DNA of 64,000 nt from an uncultured Pelagibacteraceae bacterium (GTDB lineage: Bacteria; Pseudomonadota; Alphaproteobacteria; Pelagibacterales; Pelagibacteraceae). The notes under the pieces were generated by a model. The model was given only the letters and a program-made list of their open reading frames with translations. It did no database searches and was not told the origin of the DNA. The translations under genes were made by a program, and so were the position numbers. The DNA lies in NCBI GenBank assembly GCA_902578265.1, contig CACHCA010000006.1:1-64000 (forward strand), in the 5' to 3' direction. Positions within the stretch are counted from its first letter, which is position 1; every line of letters starts with the position of its first letter. This document shows, piece by piece, positions 39,742 to 49,467 of this stretch.

Positions 39742-41039
39742 AACTTTGTATGATAGGAACAGGTTACGTGGGTCTAGTAAGCGGTGTATGCTTCGCTGAT
39801 CTAGGTAATAATGTAATTTGTGTTGATAAAAACTTAAAAAAAATTGACTTACTTACTAAAGGAAGAATTCCTATTTACGAGCCTGGGCTAACTGAATTAG
39901 TTAATAAGAATTATAAAAATAAAAGATTAAAATTTTCTTCGAATTTAAAAAAATCAATTCAAGACTCGGATATCGTTTTTATTTGTGTTGGAACACCCAC
40001 TAAAAAAGGAAGTAGTAGTGCAGATTTAAGTCAAATTTATCAAGTAGCAAAAGAGATAAGTTTATCTATTAATAAGTTTAAAGTAATAGTCACCAAGTCA
40101 ACAGTGCCTGTAACAACAGGTGATGAAATTGAAAAAATTTTATCAAAAAAAAAGAATAATAAGAATAAATTTTCTGTAGTATCTAATCCAGAGTTTTTAA
40201 GAGAAGGTGAAGCTATTCGAGATTTTATTTATCCAGATAGAATAGTTGTTGGATCTAATGATAAAAAATCTAACCGCTTAATGAATAATTTGTATGCGCC
40301 TTTAATTTCCAAAGGAGCTCAATATATTTCTACATCAAGAAGAGCTGCAGAATTAATTAAATATTCATCCAATGCTTTTTTGGCTACAAAAATTACATTT
40401 ATTAATGAAATTGCAAATTTATGTGAAAAAACAGGAATAAATGTTGAAGATATTTCGATTGGGATGGGCTTAGATAAAAGAATAGGTAGTCGTTTTTTAA
40501 GGGCAGGACCAGGTTATGGCGGGTCATGTTTTCCAAAAGATACTAAAGCTATAACTTCTACAGCAGATAAATTCAAAATAAATCTTTCTGTAATTAAATC
40601 AGTCATAAAATCAAATGAAAATAGATCCAATTTTTTACTTAATAAAGTTTATGGAATTTTAAAAAACAAAATTAAAAATAAAAAAATAACTTTCTTAGGT
40701 GTCACATTTAAAGCTAATACAGACGATATGAGAGACTCTCCTAGTTTAAGAATGATACCAGTACTATCAAAAAAGGGTGCTCAGATAAATTATTTCGATC
40801 CAACAGGTCATAAAAAAGAGTTTTCAAAGATCAAAAATGTTTCCTACATTGACAATATTAAAGACTCTGTAAAGGACTCAGATCTCGTAATAATTCATAC
40901 AGAATGGAACGATTTTAAATCAATCAATTTTAAAAATTTAGTTAAGGGTAAAAAATTTATTATTTATGATATGAGAAATATATACTCTCCAATGAAAATT
41001 AAAAATCAAGGCTTTAAATATTTTAGTATTGGAAGATAA
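39738..41039 (+). CDS. ugd: UDP-glucose 6-dehydrogenase
   Basis: NAD-dependent two-step oxidation of UDP-glucose to UDP-glucuronate. 433 residues starting MKLCMIGTGYVG (Rossmann GxGxxG at 7-12). The active-site Cys is in GPGYGGSCFPKDTKA, and FLGVTFKANTDDMRDSPS marks the C-terminal UDP-binding domain. I chose ATG 39738 (4-nt overlap with galU) over a GTG/ATG inside galU. Ends 3 nt before the convergent ridA. Confidence 0.95.
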   Translation: MKLCMIGTGYVGLVSGVCFADLGNNVICVDKNLKKIDLLTKGRIPIYEPGLTELVNKNYKNKRLKFSSNLKKSIQDSDIVFICVGTPTKKGSSSADLSQIYQVAKEISLSINKFKVIVTKSTVPVTTGDEIEKILSKKKNNKNKFSVVSNPEFLREGEAIRDFIYPDRIVVGSNDKKSNRLMNNLYAPLISKGAQYISTSRRAAELIKYSSNAFLATKITFINEIANLCEKTGINVEDISIGMGLDKRIGSRFLRAGPGYGGSCFPKDTKAITSTADKFKINLSVIKSVIKSNENRSNFLLNKVYGILKNKIKNKKITFLGVTFKANTDDMRDSPSLRMIPVLSKKGAQINYFDPTGHKKEFSKIKNVSYIDNIKDSVKDSDLVIIHTEWNDFKSINFKNLVKGKKFIIYDMRNIYSPMKIKNQGFKYFSIGR

Positions 41040-41042
41040 ATT

Positions 41043-41504
41043 TTAATTTAGCTCGAATATAGCATCAACTTCAACAGCAACACCTAAGGGAAGACTATTA
41101 ACACTTACAGCTGCTCTTGTATGCTTTCCATCATCTCCAAAAACAGATGCGATTAAATCAGATGCACCATTTATTACTTTAGGTTGTTCAATAAAATTAT
41201 CAGTGGAATTAACAAAACCAGTAAGTTTTACACAAGATTTAACTTTTGTAAGATCGTTATTACAAGCTTTCATGATTTGAGAAATTATACTTAATGCACA
41301 TCTTTTTGCTGCATTATATCCTGACTCAACATCTAAATCTTTCCCAACTTTTCCTTTGATTAATTCACCTTTTTCATTAATTGAAATTTGTCCAGATACA
41401 AATAACATCTTTCCTGAAATTTTAGTTGCAACATAATTACCAACTGGAGCTTTAGCATCAGGTAATTTCAAATTAATTTTTTTTAAATTTTGTTCATAAT
41501 TCAT
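41043..41504 (-). CDS. RidA/YjgF-family protein
   Basis: 153 residues of the YjgF/YER057c/UK114 family; the best-known member RidA deaminates reactive enamine/imine intermediates. LFVSGQISINEKGEL, the HTRAAVSVNSLPLGVAVEVDAIFEL end and the Arg in HTRAAV (imine-contacting Arg in RidA) are visible. It is longer than classical RidA (about 128), as in the 150-residue subfamily, so deaminase activity is not certain. Overlaps the upstream small gene by 4 nt. Confidence 0.83.
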   Translation of the reverse strand: MNYEQNLKKINLKLPDAKAPVGNYVATKISGKMLFVSGQISINEKGELIKGKVGKDLDVESGYNAAKRCALSIISQIMKACNNDLTKVKSCVKLTGFVNSTDNFIEQPKVINGASDLIASVFGDDGKHTRAAVSVNSLPLGVAVEVDAIFELN

Positions 41505-41755
41505 TTTTCTGTAACTTTTTCTTTTAAATTATTTAATTTGCTTTTTTCATCAGACCATTGTTTATTTTGAAAATTCTTTGTGTCATCTATAAATTTTTTA
41601 CCGCCAGATATTGTTTCATTCTTAATTAAGTTAGCTTTACACTTCATATAATTAACTGAAAACTTTTTAAATTCGTTACAATTTAATTCATTTGAAAAAG
41701 AGTAACTATTAAAACAGAACAAAAAGGTAATAAATATAAAAATTTTTTTTTTCAT
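41501..41755 (-). CDS. Small secreted protein of unknown function
   Basis: 84 residues, not recognised. A signal peptide is clear (residues 1 to about 21: MKKKIFIFITFLFCF...SFS), so the mature part of roughly 63 residues would be periplasmic. It holds two Cys (26 and 39) that could form a disulfide, and a charged Lys/Glu/Asn-rich C-terminus that may be helical. It is joined by 4-nt overlaps to topA upstream and ridA downstream, which supports it being a real, translated gene. Confidence 0.6.
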   Translation of the reverse strand: MKKKIFIFITFLFCFNSYSFSNELNCNEFKKFSVNYMKCKANLIKNETISGGKKFIDDTKNFQNKQWSDEKSKLNNLKEKVTEK

Positions 41756-44331
41756 TTTTTCTTTTTTTTCTTTTTTGTTTTATCGTATTCTCTTCTTTTC
41801 TCAATCAATATTAATGCTTCTTCCATTGTGATTTCTGTTGGATCCTTTTCCTCAGGTATTGTCGCATTTAGTGATTTATACTTAATATATGGTCCGTATT
41901 GTCCTTTCATAATTCTAACTGGTTTTTTATCCTCAGGGTGTTCACCTAAATCTTTGATCATCGAAGAAGAAATTCTTCCTGGTTTAGCTTCAGCAATTAA
42001 TGTTACCGCTCTATTTAAACCAATAGAAAAAATTTCTTCAATATTTTCTATTCGAGCTGATTTATGTTCACACTTTAGATAAGGACCAAATCTTCCAGTG
42101 TTTAAAGTAATTTCTTTTTGATTATCGGGATTTATTCCTAGAGATTTTGGTAGTGAACATAAAAATTGTGCTTTTTCTAAATCTATACTCTCTAGTTCCA
42201 AACCTTTTGGAATAGAGATATTTTTTAAAAGTTCATTTACATCCGATTTAAGTTTTTTTGCTTTCTTTTTTTTCTTTTGTGTTTTTTCAATTTCTAAATC
42301 TTCTGGAATTTTTTCATATTGCAAATATGGACCGAATCTTCCGTTTTTAAGATATATATCATTTCCATTTTCATGTTTTCCAATAAATTTTGGTTCAGCT
42401 AACTGTGCTTGTGCCGCTGCTTTAGCTTTAGACAAAGGTCTTGTAAATTTACATTCAGGGTAATTTGAACAACCAATAAACGCACCACCCCTAAAACTAT
42501 TTTTTAAGCTTAGTGTTCCTGAATTACATAATTGACACTTTCTTACAATATTTCCTTTATCATCCTTATCGAAAACCAAATCACCTAAACTATCATTTAA
42601 AAGATCTAAGACCTCTCTTGTTCTTTTTTCCTTTACTTCAGCCACATTACTATTGAAGTCTTTCCAGAACAGCTCCAAGACTTTTATCCAGCTTTCTTTA
42701 CCAGTTGTAATCTCGTCTAATTGATCCTCTAAACCAGCAGTAAAGTTATAATCCACATATTTTGAGAACAATTTTTCAAGAAAAGCTGAAATAAGTTTTC
42801 CTCTATCAGTAGGAAAAAATCTTTTATTCAATATCTCTGCGTAACCTCTATTTGCTATGGTAGATATTATACTTGCGTAAGTAGATGGTCTTCCTATTCC
42901 TAATTCCTCTAGTTTTTTTACTAAGCTAGCTTCAGAATATCTTGGAGGGGGTTGAGTAAAATGCTGTTCATCAATCAAGGACTCAATATTTACAAGTCCT
43001 TTAGATACAGAGGGTAGAATGTTTTCATCATCATCCTTACCTTGATTATTATATATCTTTAAAAATCCGTCAAATTTAAGAATCGATCCACTTGCTTTGC
43101 ATACTGTATCATTATTAGTTGATGTAATCGTTATAGTATTTCTATCAAATTTAGCAGATTGCATCTGAGAAGATAAAGCTCTACTCCATATTAAATCATA
43201 AAGTTTATTTTGATCTGTGCTTAGATACTTTTTTACACTTCGGGGAGTTCTGATAACATCCGTGGGTCTTATTGCTTCATGTGCTTCTTGTGCATTTTTC
43301 GCCTTTTTGCCAGAGTAATTTAAAGCACTCTCAGGTAAATATTCATTACCAATTTCTTTTTTGATATAATCTCTAAAAGCCACAACAGCATCTTTTGATA
43401 AATTAGTACCATCTGTTCTCATATATGTTATCAAACCTATAGTTTCTCCTTCAATTTCGACTCCTTGGTAAAGCTTTTGAGCAATTTGCATCGTTCTTGA
43501 TGCGCCAAACCCTAATCGACTTGAAGCTGTTTGTTGAAGAGTTGATGTAGTAAATGGTCCTGATGGATTACGATTTACCACTTTACTTGATATATCAGTA
43601 ATACTAAATTTTTTTTGATTGATACTTGATATGGCTTTATTTATTTCATCTTTATTTCTAAAAGAGAATTTTTCAATTTTGTTGTTATCTAGTTGACTAA
43701 TACTAGCAAGAATATTTTGATTTTTTTCATCTTTAAATTTGACACTTAAAGACCAAAATTCTTCTGGCTTAAAGGACTCAATTTCATGTTCTCTTTCAGT
43801 AATCAATTTTAAAGCTACCGATTGAACTCTTCCCGCGGATTTAGAGCCTGGAAGTTTTGTCCATAATATTGGTGAAATATTAAATCCAACCAAGTAATCT
43901 AAGGCTCTTCGAGCCATGTAAGCATCAACTAAAAGGGGTTCAATTTGTCTTGGATTTTCGATGCCATGAATTACTGCTTTTTTTGTTATTTCGTTAAAAA
44001 CAACTCTTTCTATTTCTTTATCTTTAAGAAGTTTTTTTTCATTTAGATACTCTTTTACATGCCATGCAATTGCTTCTCCTTCACGATCAGGATCGGTAGC
44101 TAATATAATTTTTGAAGAATCTTTAGCTGCGTCAGTAATTTCTTTAAGATATTTTTTTGAAAAGCTGTCGATCTCCCATTCCATTTTAAAATCTTGATCT
44201 GGATCAACAGAACCATTCTTAGATGGTAAATCTCTAATATGGCCATAACTAGCTAATACTTTATAATTATCACCTAAATATTTATTGATAGTTTTGGCTT
44301 TAGCTGGACTTTCTACAATGACCAAGTTCAT
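41752..44331 (-). CDS. topA: DNA topoisomerase I
   Basis: Type IA enzyme that relaxes negative supercoils. 859 residues: Toprim start MNLVIVESPAKAKTI, acidic motif DPDREGEA (80-87), catalytic Tyr303 in ITYMRTDG, PPRYSEASLVKKLEELGIGRPSTY, one four-Cys zinc finger (CQLC...GCSNYPEC), and three C-terminal repeats of the GRFGPYLKCEHK kind. The end is a Lys tail. Preceded by plsY; the dprA gene often found between them in Alphaproteobacteria is absent. Confidence 0.97.
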   Translation of the reverse strand: MNLVIVESPAKAKTINKYLGDNYKVLASYGHIRDLPSKNGSVDPDQDFKMEWEIDSFSKKYLKEITDAAKDSSKIILATDPDREGEAIAWHVKEYLNEKKLLKDKEIERVVFNEITKKAVIHGIENPRQIEPLLVDAYMARRALDYLVGFNISPILWTKLPGSKSAGRVQSVALKLITEREHEIESFKPEEFWSLSVKFKDEKNQNILASISQLDNNKIEKFSFRNKDEINKAISSINQKKFSITDISSKVVNRNPSGPFTTSTLQQTASSRLGFGASRTMQIAQKLYQGVEIEGETIGLITYMRTDGTNLSKDAVVAFRDYIKKEIGNEYLPESALNYSGKKAKNAQEAHEAIRPTDVIRTPRSVKKYLSTDQNKLYDLIWSRALSSQMQSAKFDRNTITITSTNNDTVCKASGSILKFDGFLKIYNNQGKDDDENILPSVSKGLVNIESLIDEQHFTQPPPRYSEASLVKKLEELGIGRPSTYASIISTIANRGYAEILNKRFFPTDRGKLISAFLEKLFSKYVDYNFTAGLEDQLDEITTGKESWIKVLELFWKDFNSNVAEVKEKRTREVLDLLNDSLGDLVFDKDDKGNIVRKCQLCNSGTLSLKNSFRGGAFIGCSNYPECKFTRPLSKAKAAAQAQLAEPKFIGKHENGNDIYLKNGRFGPYLQYEKIPEDLEIEKTQKKKKKAKKLKSDVNELLKNISIPKGLELESIDLEKAQFLCSLPKSLGINPDNQKEITLNTGRFGPYLKCEHKSARIENIEEIFSIGLNRAVTLIAEAKPGRISSSMIKDLGEHPEDKKPVRIMKGQYGPYIKYKSLNATIPEEKDPTEITMEEALILIEKRREYDKTKKKKKKK

Positions 44332-44366
44332 AATGACAAACTACCTAAAAGAGTTAGATAGTCAAA

Positions 44367-44945
44367 TTAATAAATTTTTGTCTTAGTTTCTTCTTTATTT
44401 TTCAATCTTTTAATATTTTCTCGATGGGTAAAAAATATTAACACAAACATGATTATAAAAAAAAATATATCTTTGAATTGACCCGTGACTAGTAAATAAA
44501 CAGGAACTGATACAGAAGCAATTAATGAAGATAAAGATGAAAATTTTGTTATAGCAAAAATTACAAACCAAGATAAAGCAAAGATAATTCCAAAATAAAT
44601 ATTTATAGCAAATAGAATACCAACGTATGTTGCAACACCTTTTCCTCCTTTAAATTTGAGCCATACAGGAAATACATGACCTATAAATGCACATAATGAT
44701 GCTAAATATAAATAATCTGTGTAATAAATTTTAACAAATATTACAGGGATAACAGCTTTTAAAATATCAAGAGATAACGTGATGTAACCAACTGTCTTGT
44801 TACCAGCTCTAAGTACATTTGTGGCTCCGATATTTCCAGATCCAATATCTCTTATATCTTTTTTCAAAAAAATTTTTGCTAGTATCAATCCAAACGGAAT
44901 TGAACCCATCAGATATGAAATTATACCTATGATTAAAATATCCAT
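44367..44945 (-). CDS. plsY: Glycerol-3-phosphate acyltransferase PlsY
   Basis: Inner-membrane enzyme that acylates glycerol-3-phosphate using acyl-phosphate, the first step of phospholipid synthesis. 192 residues, about five transmembrane helices. Family motifs: GSIPFGLILAK, DIRDIGSGNIGATNVLRAG and KFKGGKGVATYVG. Starts 1 nt after the pyrC-like gene on the minus strand. Confidence 0.95.
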   Translation of the reverse strand: MDILIIGIISYLMGSIPFGLILAKIFLKKDIRDIGSGNIGATNVLRAGNKTVGYITLSLDILKAVIPVIFVKIYYTDYLYLASLCAFIGHVFPVWLKFKGGKGVATYVGILFAINIYFGIIFALSWFVIFAITKFSSLSSLIASVSVPVYLLVTGQFKDIFFFIIMFVLIFFTHRENIKRLKNKEETKTKIY

Positions 44946-44946
44946 G

Positions 44947-46233
44947 CTATAACTTAAATAATTCTTTACCGTTTACAAATGTATTTGTAACTTTGCCTTG
45001 AAGTTTTTTATCTTCGATAGATGTATTTTTTGACTTTGAGATAAGTTTATCTTTTTTTACAATCCACGGTTTATCTATATCTACTATACAAAGATCTGCA
45101 TCATTACCAATAGATAGGTTCCCTCTATTTATCTTTAATATTTTAGCAGGGTTTGATGTTAATGCTTTTATTATTGTCTCTAATTTGAGTGATCCGTTAT
45201 GATATAATTCTAAACTTAGAGACAGCAAAGTTTCTATCCCTGACGCACCAGTTGCTGCTTGAGCAAATGTTAATCTTTTTGACTCCTCATCTTCAGGTTT
45301 GTGATCTGAAACAATTACATCAATTAAATCATCCTTTAAACCCTGTACTAAAGATAGTCTATCTTCTTCTCTTCTTAACGGTGGAGACAATTTCAAAAAT
45401 GTTTTGAAATCTCCTATGTCGTTTTCATTTAAAGATAAGTTATTAATCGAAACACCACATGTGAATTTTACTATTTCCTTTCTTGATTTAATTACTTCGA
45501 CAGATTTTTGTGATGACAATTGAGAGATATGATATCTGCATTTAACCTTTTCCAGTAATGTTAAATCTCTCTCGATCAGAATACGCTCAGCAATTTCAGG
45601 TATACCAGATAGACCTAATTTTGAAGCAATTATTCCAGAGTTAATCATACCATTTTTTGCTAGCTCATAATCCTCAGCGTGCTGCATTATTAAACTACCC
45701 AAATCTTTAGCAGAGTTCATTATTCTAGACATCAGTCTTGGGTTTTGAATTGTTTTAACGCCATCGGTGAATGCAATTATTCCTTTATTTTGTAACAAGC
45801 CAAATTCAGTCATATTTGTACCCTCAGTGTTTTTTGTTAAGGAGGCACATGGAAAAATATTTATCTTTGACTTATCTCTTCCTCTTCTTTTAAGAAAATC
45901 GACTATGGAAACGTTATCAATTACTGGATCTGTATTAGGCATTGTTACAACAGAAGTAACACCACCTGAGAGTGCTGCATTACTCAGAGTCCTAAAATTT
46001 TCTTTATACTCATAGCCTGGTTCACCAACAAAAACTCGCATATCGACTAATCCAGGAAAAATATACTTACCTTTTAAATCAATTGGTTTATCTCTACTCG
46101 GTAAATTATTAATATTTACTTTCTTTCCTATGGCTTCAATTTTTCCATCTTCACTTATGATCAGACCCCCATTCTCATTCATGGAGTTATGAGGATCAAT
46201 TATATTTGCGTTTATAAAATATTGTTTTTTCAT
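44947..46233 (-). CDS. pyrC: Dihydroorotase-like protein, probably non-catalytic (PyrX/PyrC' type)
   Basis: 428 residues of the dihydroorotase fold. The metal-binding HxH of active enzymes is replaced: DMRVFVGEPG (64-73) has Arg66 and Phe68. The later metal His is Gln238 (YHISQLS), and the usual TPHHL is INNL (263-266). QHAED (184-188) and Asp310 remain. This matches the alphaproteobacterial homologs next to pyrB; related non-catalytic PyrC' proteins (Pseudomonas) support aspartate transcarbamoylase assembly. ATG 46233 overlaps the pyrB stop (TAATG); an in-frame TTG at 46242 is less likely. Confidence 0.85.
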   Translation of the reverse strand: MKKQYFINANIIDPHNSMNENGGLIISEDGKIEAIGKKVNINNLPSRDKPIDLKGKYIFPGLVDMRVFVGEPGYEYKENFRTLSNAALSGGVTSVVTMPNTDPVIDNVSIVDFLKRRGRDKSKINIFPCASLTKNTEGTNMTEFGLLQNKGIIAFTDGVKTIQNPRLMSRIMNSAKDLGSLIMQHAEDYELAKNGMINSGIIASKLGLSGIPEIAERILIERDLTLLEKVKCRYHISQLSSQKSVEVIKSRKEIVKFTCGVSINNLSLNENDIGDFKTFLKLSPPLRREEDRLSLVQGLKDDLIDVIVSDHKPEDEESKRLTFAQAATGASGIETLLSLSLELYHNGSLKLETIIKALTSNPAKILKINRGNLSIGNDADLCIVDIDKPWIVKKDKLISKSKNTSIEDKKLQGKVTNTFVNGKELFKL

Positions 46234-47174
46234 TATGTACAAAATATTTTAAGACAAGCCATCCTCACCGCGACACCTAATTCAACCTGCTCTTTAATCA
46301 CACTTTTGTTGATGTCATCTGCTAGCATTGTATCTATCTCTATACCTCTATTCATTGGACCAGGATGCATAATTAAAGCATCAGATTTGGCATGTTCTAA
46401 TTTATCAGGAGTTAATCCATAATATTCGTAATATTCTCTATTGGATGAAAGATATGAACTCGTCATTCGTTCATTTTGTAATCTCAACATCATAACAATA
46501 TCACAATCTTTCAATCCTTTTTTCATATCTGTAAAAGTATTCACACCAAATTTTTCAATTTCTTTTGGCATAAGATTTGTTGGAGCAACAATGTTCACCT
46601 CTGCTCCTAACATACTTAGTAAATAAATATTTGATCTAGCAACTCTTGAATGAAGTATATCTCCACAGATTGCTATTTTTAATCCTTGTATTTTTTTTTT
46701 ACGAGTAATAATTGTTAATGCATCTAACAAAGCTTGAGTAGGGTGTTCTCTTCTTCCATCACCAGCATTAAGAACTGCACAGTTTACTTTTTGTGAAAGT
46801 AGATTACATGCTCCAGAATCTTGATGTCTAATTACGATAATATCAGGATGCATAGCATTTAGCGTCATTGCTGTATCTATCAACGTTTCACCTTTTTTAA
46901 TTGCTGAGTTGCTAATATTCATTGACATAACATCAGCCCCAAGTCTTTTACCGGCTAATTCAAAAGAGCTTTGAGTTCTAGTGGAAGGTTCAAAAAATAA
47001 ATTAATTTGAGTTTTACCTCTTAAAACATCAACTTTCTTATTTTTACTTTGATTTACTTTAATAAATGAATTTGCTTCATCAAGTATTAAATTAACGTCA
47101 TTAATTGATAAATCTTGAATTCCTAGTAAGTGCTTTTGAGAAATTTTAATAGCTTGAATTGTTTTAATTGCCAT
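46233..47174 (-). CDS. pyrB: Aspartate carbamoyltransferase catalytic subunit
   Basis: Forms carbamoyl-aspartate, the committed step of pyrimidine synthesis. 313 residues from ATG 47174 (an in-frame TTG lies 9 nt upstream). [20 protein letters not shown] holds the STRT phosphate site (64-67); [14 protein letters not shown] and [20 protein letters not shown] are conserved. Coupled to the dihydroorotase-like gene by a one-base overlap, suggesting a joint complex. Confidence 0.95.
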   Translation of the reverse strand: MAIKTIQAIKISQKHLLGIQDLSINDVNLILDEANSFIKVNQSKNKKVDVLRGKTQINLFFEPSTRTQSSFELAGKRLGADVMSMNISNSAIKKGETLIDTAMTLNAMHPDIIVIRHQDSGACNLLSQKVNCAVLNAGDGRREHPTQALLDALTIITRKKKIQGLKIAICGDILHSRVARSNIYLLSMLGAEVNIVAPTNLMPKEIEKFGVNTFTDMKKGLKDCDIVMMLRLQNERMTSSYLSSNREYYEYYGLTPDKLEHAKSDALIMHPGPMNRGIEIDTMLADDINKSVIKEQVELGVAVRMACLKIFCT

Positions 47175-47216
47175 TAAAAGCAACTCTATAACTATAAACC
47201 TCTATAATAGCAAGTA

Positions 47217-47672
47217 TTAATTATTCAAAAAATCCAAAGCTCCTTGTAATATAAAAGCAGCAGCGTTTTCATCTATCTTTTTTGCTCTTTTACTCACATT
47301 AATGTCTAATTGGCTAGACAGATTAAAAGCTCCAACAGTTGAGAGTCTCTCATCCCAAAGACAAATTGGAATATTTAAGTTTTTTTCAATATTTTCAGTT
47401 GTATCTTTTACTGATTGAGCTGACCTACCTGAGGATCCATCCATATTTAAAGGATTTCCAACAATGACTCCTTTTATATCATTTTCATTAATTATTAATC
47501 TGAGCTCATCAACAAGATCTTTAAGTGAATTCTTATTTATTGTTTTTAACGGGGTGGCTATTAATTGTTTGTCATCACAGATTGACACACCAATTCTTTT
47601 AGATCCAAGGTCTAAACCTATCAATCTACACTTATCTGAGTGTTTTTTTTTAAATTCCTCTAAAGTGATCAT
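47217..47672 (-). CDS. ruvX: RuvX/YqgF-family nuclease (putative pre-16S rRNA nuclease)
   Basis: 151 residues of the RNase H-like YqgF family. GLDLGSKRIGVSICDD contains the first catalytic Asp; GNPLNMDGSSGRSAQSV and LWDERLSTVGA supply the others. Thought to finish the 5' end of 16S rRNA; a Holliday-junction role was proposed earlier. Probably the first gene of the minus-strand pyrB-pyrC-plsY-topA unit; divergent from gatC over 50 nt. Confidence 0.9.
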   Translation of the reverse strand: MITLEEFKKKHSDKCRLIGLDLGSKRIGVSICDDKQLIATPLKTINKNSLKDLVDELRLIINENDIKGVIVGNPLNMDGSSGRSAQSVKDTTENIEKNLNIPICLWDERLSTVGAFNLSSQLDINVSKRAKKIDENAAAFILQGALDFLNN

Positions 47673-47722
47673 ATTGTATATTTTAAACTTAAGTGATACT
47701 TTGCCTCTTATTTAAATAGCAT

Positions 47723-48010
47723 ATGAGTATAGATCTTAAAACAATAAAACATATATCTAAATTGGCAAGAATTTCAGTAGACGAGCAAAGAGCTGAAAAA
47801 TTAGCTGGTGATTTAAATTCTATTTTTGATTTTATTGAAAAACTTAATGAATTAAAAACTGACAATATAGAGCCATTAACTTCTATTGCAGAAACAACAT
47901 TAAAATTAAGATCTGATGAAGTAAAAAGTAAAAATATAAGAGAACAAATTATTAAAAATTCTCCTCAGGATAATGAGGACTATTTTGTAGTACCGAAGGT
48001 TATTGAATAA
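47723..48010 (+). CDS. gatC: Asp/Glu-tRNA amidotransferase subunit C
   Basis: 95 residues; a small subunit that wraps GatA and GatB together. ISKLARISVDEQRAEKLAGDLNSIFDFIEKL and LRSDEVKSKN match the family, as does the C-terminal DNEDYFVVPKVIE. Its stop overlaps gatA by one base. The set gatC-gatA-gatB is contiguous. Confidence 0.95.
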   Translation: MSIDLKTIKHISKLARISVDEQRAEKLAGDLNSIFDFIEKLNELKTDNIEPLTSIAETTLKLRSDEVKSKNIREQIIKNSPQDNEDYFVVPKVIE

Positions 48011-49467
48011 TGTCAGATATTACAAAACAATCCCTTACAGAACTGGTTGAAAATATTAAAAATAAAAAACTTTCTTCAACAGATGTAACCAAAGCATTTA
48101 TTGATAGATCTGAAAAATCTGAGAAATTGAATGCTTATATTACAAATGACTTTACATCAGCTTTGGATAAAGCAAAAAAATTTGATCAAAAACCTAATTT
48201 TGATTTAAAACTGCCTGGTATTCCAATGGCAGTTAAAGATTTATTTTGCACGAAAAATATTAAAACAACTGCTGGTAGTAAGATTTTAAATAACTTTATA
48301 CCAACTTATGAATCAACAGTGACTGAAAATATTTGGAATGAAGGCGCAATACTTCTGGGAAAGCTAAACTGTGATGAGTTTGCAATGGGCTCGTCAAATG
48401 AAACAAGTTTTTTTGGTAATGTTCAAAGTCCAATTGATAAAAATTTAGTTCCAGGTGGATCATCTGGTGGTTCTGCCTCAGCTGTAGCTGGACAATTGAC
48501 ACCTATTACAATTGGTACTGATACTGGTGGATCAATTAGACAACCAGCTTCTTTCACTGGAATTGTTGGATTGAAACCTACATACGGAAGTTGTTCAAGA
48601 TATGGAATAGTTGCTTTTGCTTCATCATTGGATCAAGCAGGACCAATGGCACAAAATGTCAAGGATTGTGCTTTATTGCATGAAGTGATTAGTTCCTATG
48701 ATCCTAAAGACTCTACTTCAATAGATTTTAAAAGAAATCATTATAGTAAAAAACTTACAAATAACATAAAAGGAAAAAAAATTGGAATACCAAAAGAATA
48801 TAGAGTCGATGGTATGCCAAAGGAAATTGAAAATCTTTGGCAAAAAGGTATTCAATATATTAAAGATTGTGGTGCTGAAACTATTGATATTTCTCTGCCT
48901 AATACAAGTTATGCCCTACCAACATATTATATAGTTGCTCCAGCAGAGGCGTCATCAAATTTAGCAAGATATGATGGTGTTAAGTATGGATTTAGGGCTA
49001 AAGGGGAAAATTTAATTGATATGTATGAAAAAACTAGATCAGAAGGTTTTGGAGCTGAAGTTCAAAGAAGAATTATGATTGGAACCTATGTTTTATCTTC
49101 AGGGTATTATGATGCATATTATCTTAAAGCTCAAAAAGTAAGGAAACTTATCAAAAATGATTTTGATGAGGCTTATAAAAAAGTCGATGCAATTTTAACT
49201 CCATCAACACCTAGCTCAGCATTTAAAATTGGTGAAAAAACTAATGATCCAGTTTCAATGTATCTTAATGATATATTTACAGTTCCTGTTAACTTGGCTG
49301 GACTTCCAGGTATCTCAATACCCGCAGGACATGACTCTAAAGGTTATCCTTTAGGTCTACAAATTATTGGTAAAGCTTTTGATGAACAAAATATATTGAA
49401 TATAGCTTATGCTATGGAAGAAAAGATTAATTTTAAAAACAAAATTACCGATTGGTGGATAAAATGA
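48010..49467 (+). CDS. gatA: Asp/Glu-tRNA amidotransferase subunit A
   Basis: Amidase subunit that releases ammonia from glutamine. 485 residues; the catalytic Ser-cis-Ser-Lys triad is visible as Lys76 (MAVKDLFC), Ser151 ([10 protein letters not shown]) and Ser175 ([11 protein letters not shown]). Overlaps gatB by the ATGA arrangement. The presence of GatCAB implies tRNA-Gln and/or tRNA-Asn charging through misacylated intermediates, as in most Alphaproteobacteria. Confidence 0.97.
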   Translation: MSDITKQSLTELVENIKNKKLSSTDVTKAFIDRSEKSEKLNAYITNDFTSALDKAKKFDQKPNFDLKLPGIPMAVKDLFCTKNIKTTAGSKILNNFIPTYESTVTENIWNEGAILLGKLNCDEFAMGSSNETSFFGNVQSPIDKNLVPGGSSGGSASAVAGQLTPITIGTDTGGSIRQPASFTGIVGLKPTYGSCSRYGIVAFASSLDQAGPMAQNVKDCALLHEVISSYDPKDSTSIDFKRNHYSKKLTNNIKGKKIGIPKEYRVDGMPKEIENLWQKGIQYIKDCGAETIDISLPNTSYALPTYYIVAPAEASSNLARYDGVKYGFRAKGENLIDMYEKTRSEGFGAEVQRRIMIGTYVLSSGYYDAYYLKAQKVRKLIKNDFDEAYKKVDAILTPSTPSSAFKIGEKTNDPVSMYLNDIFTVPVNLAGLPGISIPAGHDSKGYPLGLQIIGKAFDEQNILNIAYAMEEKINFKNKITDWWIK

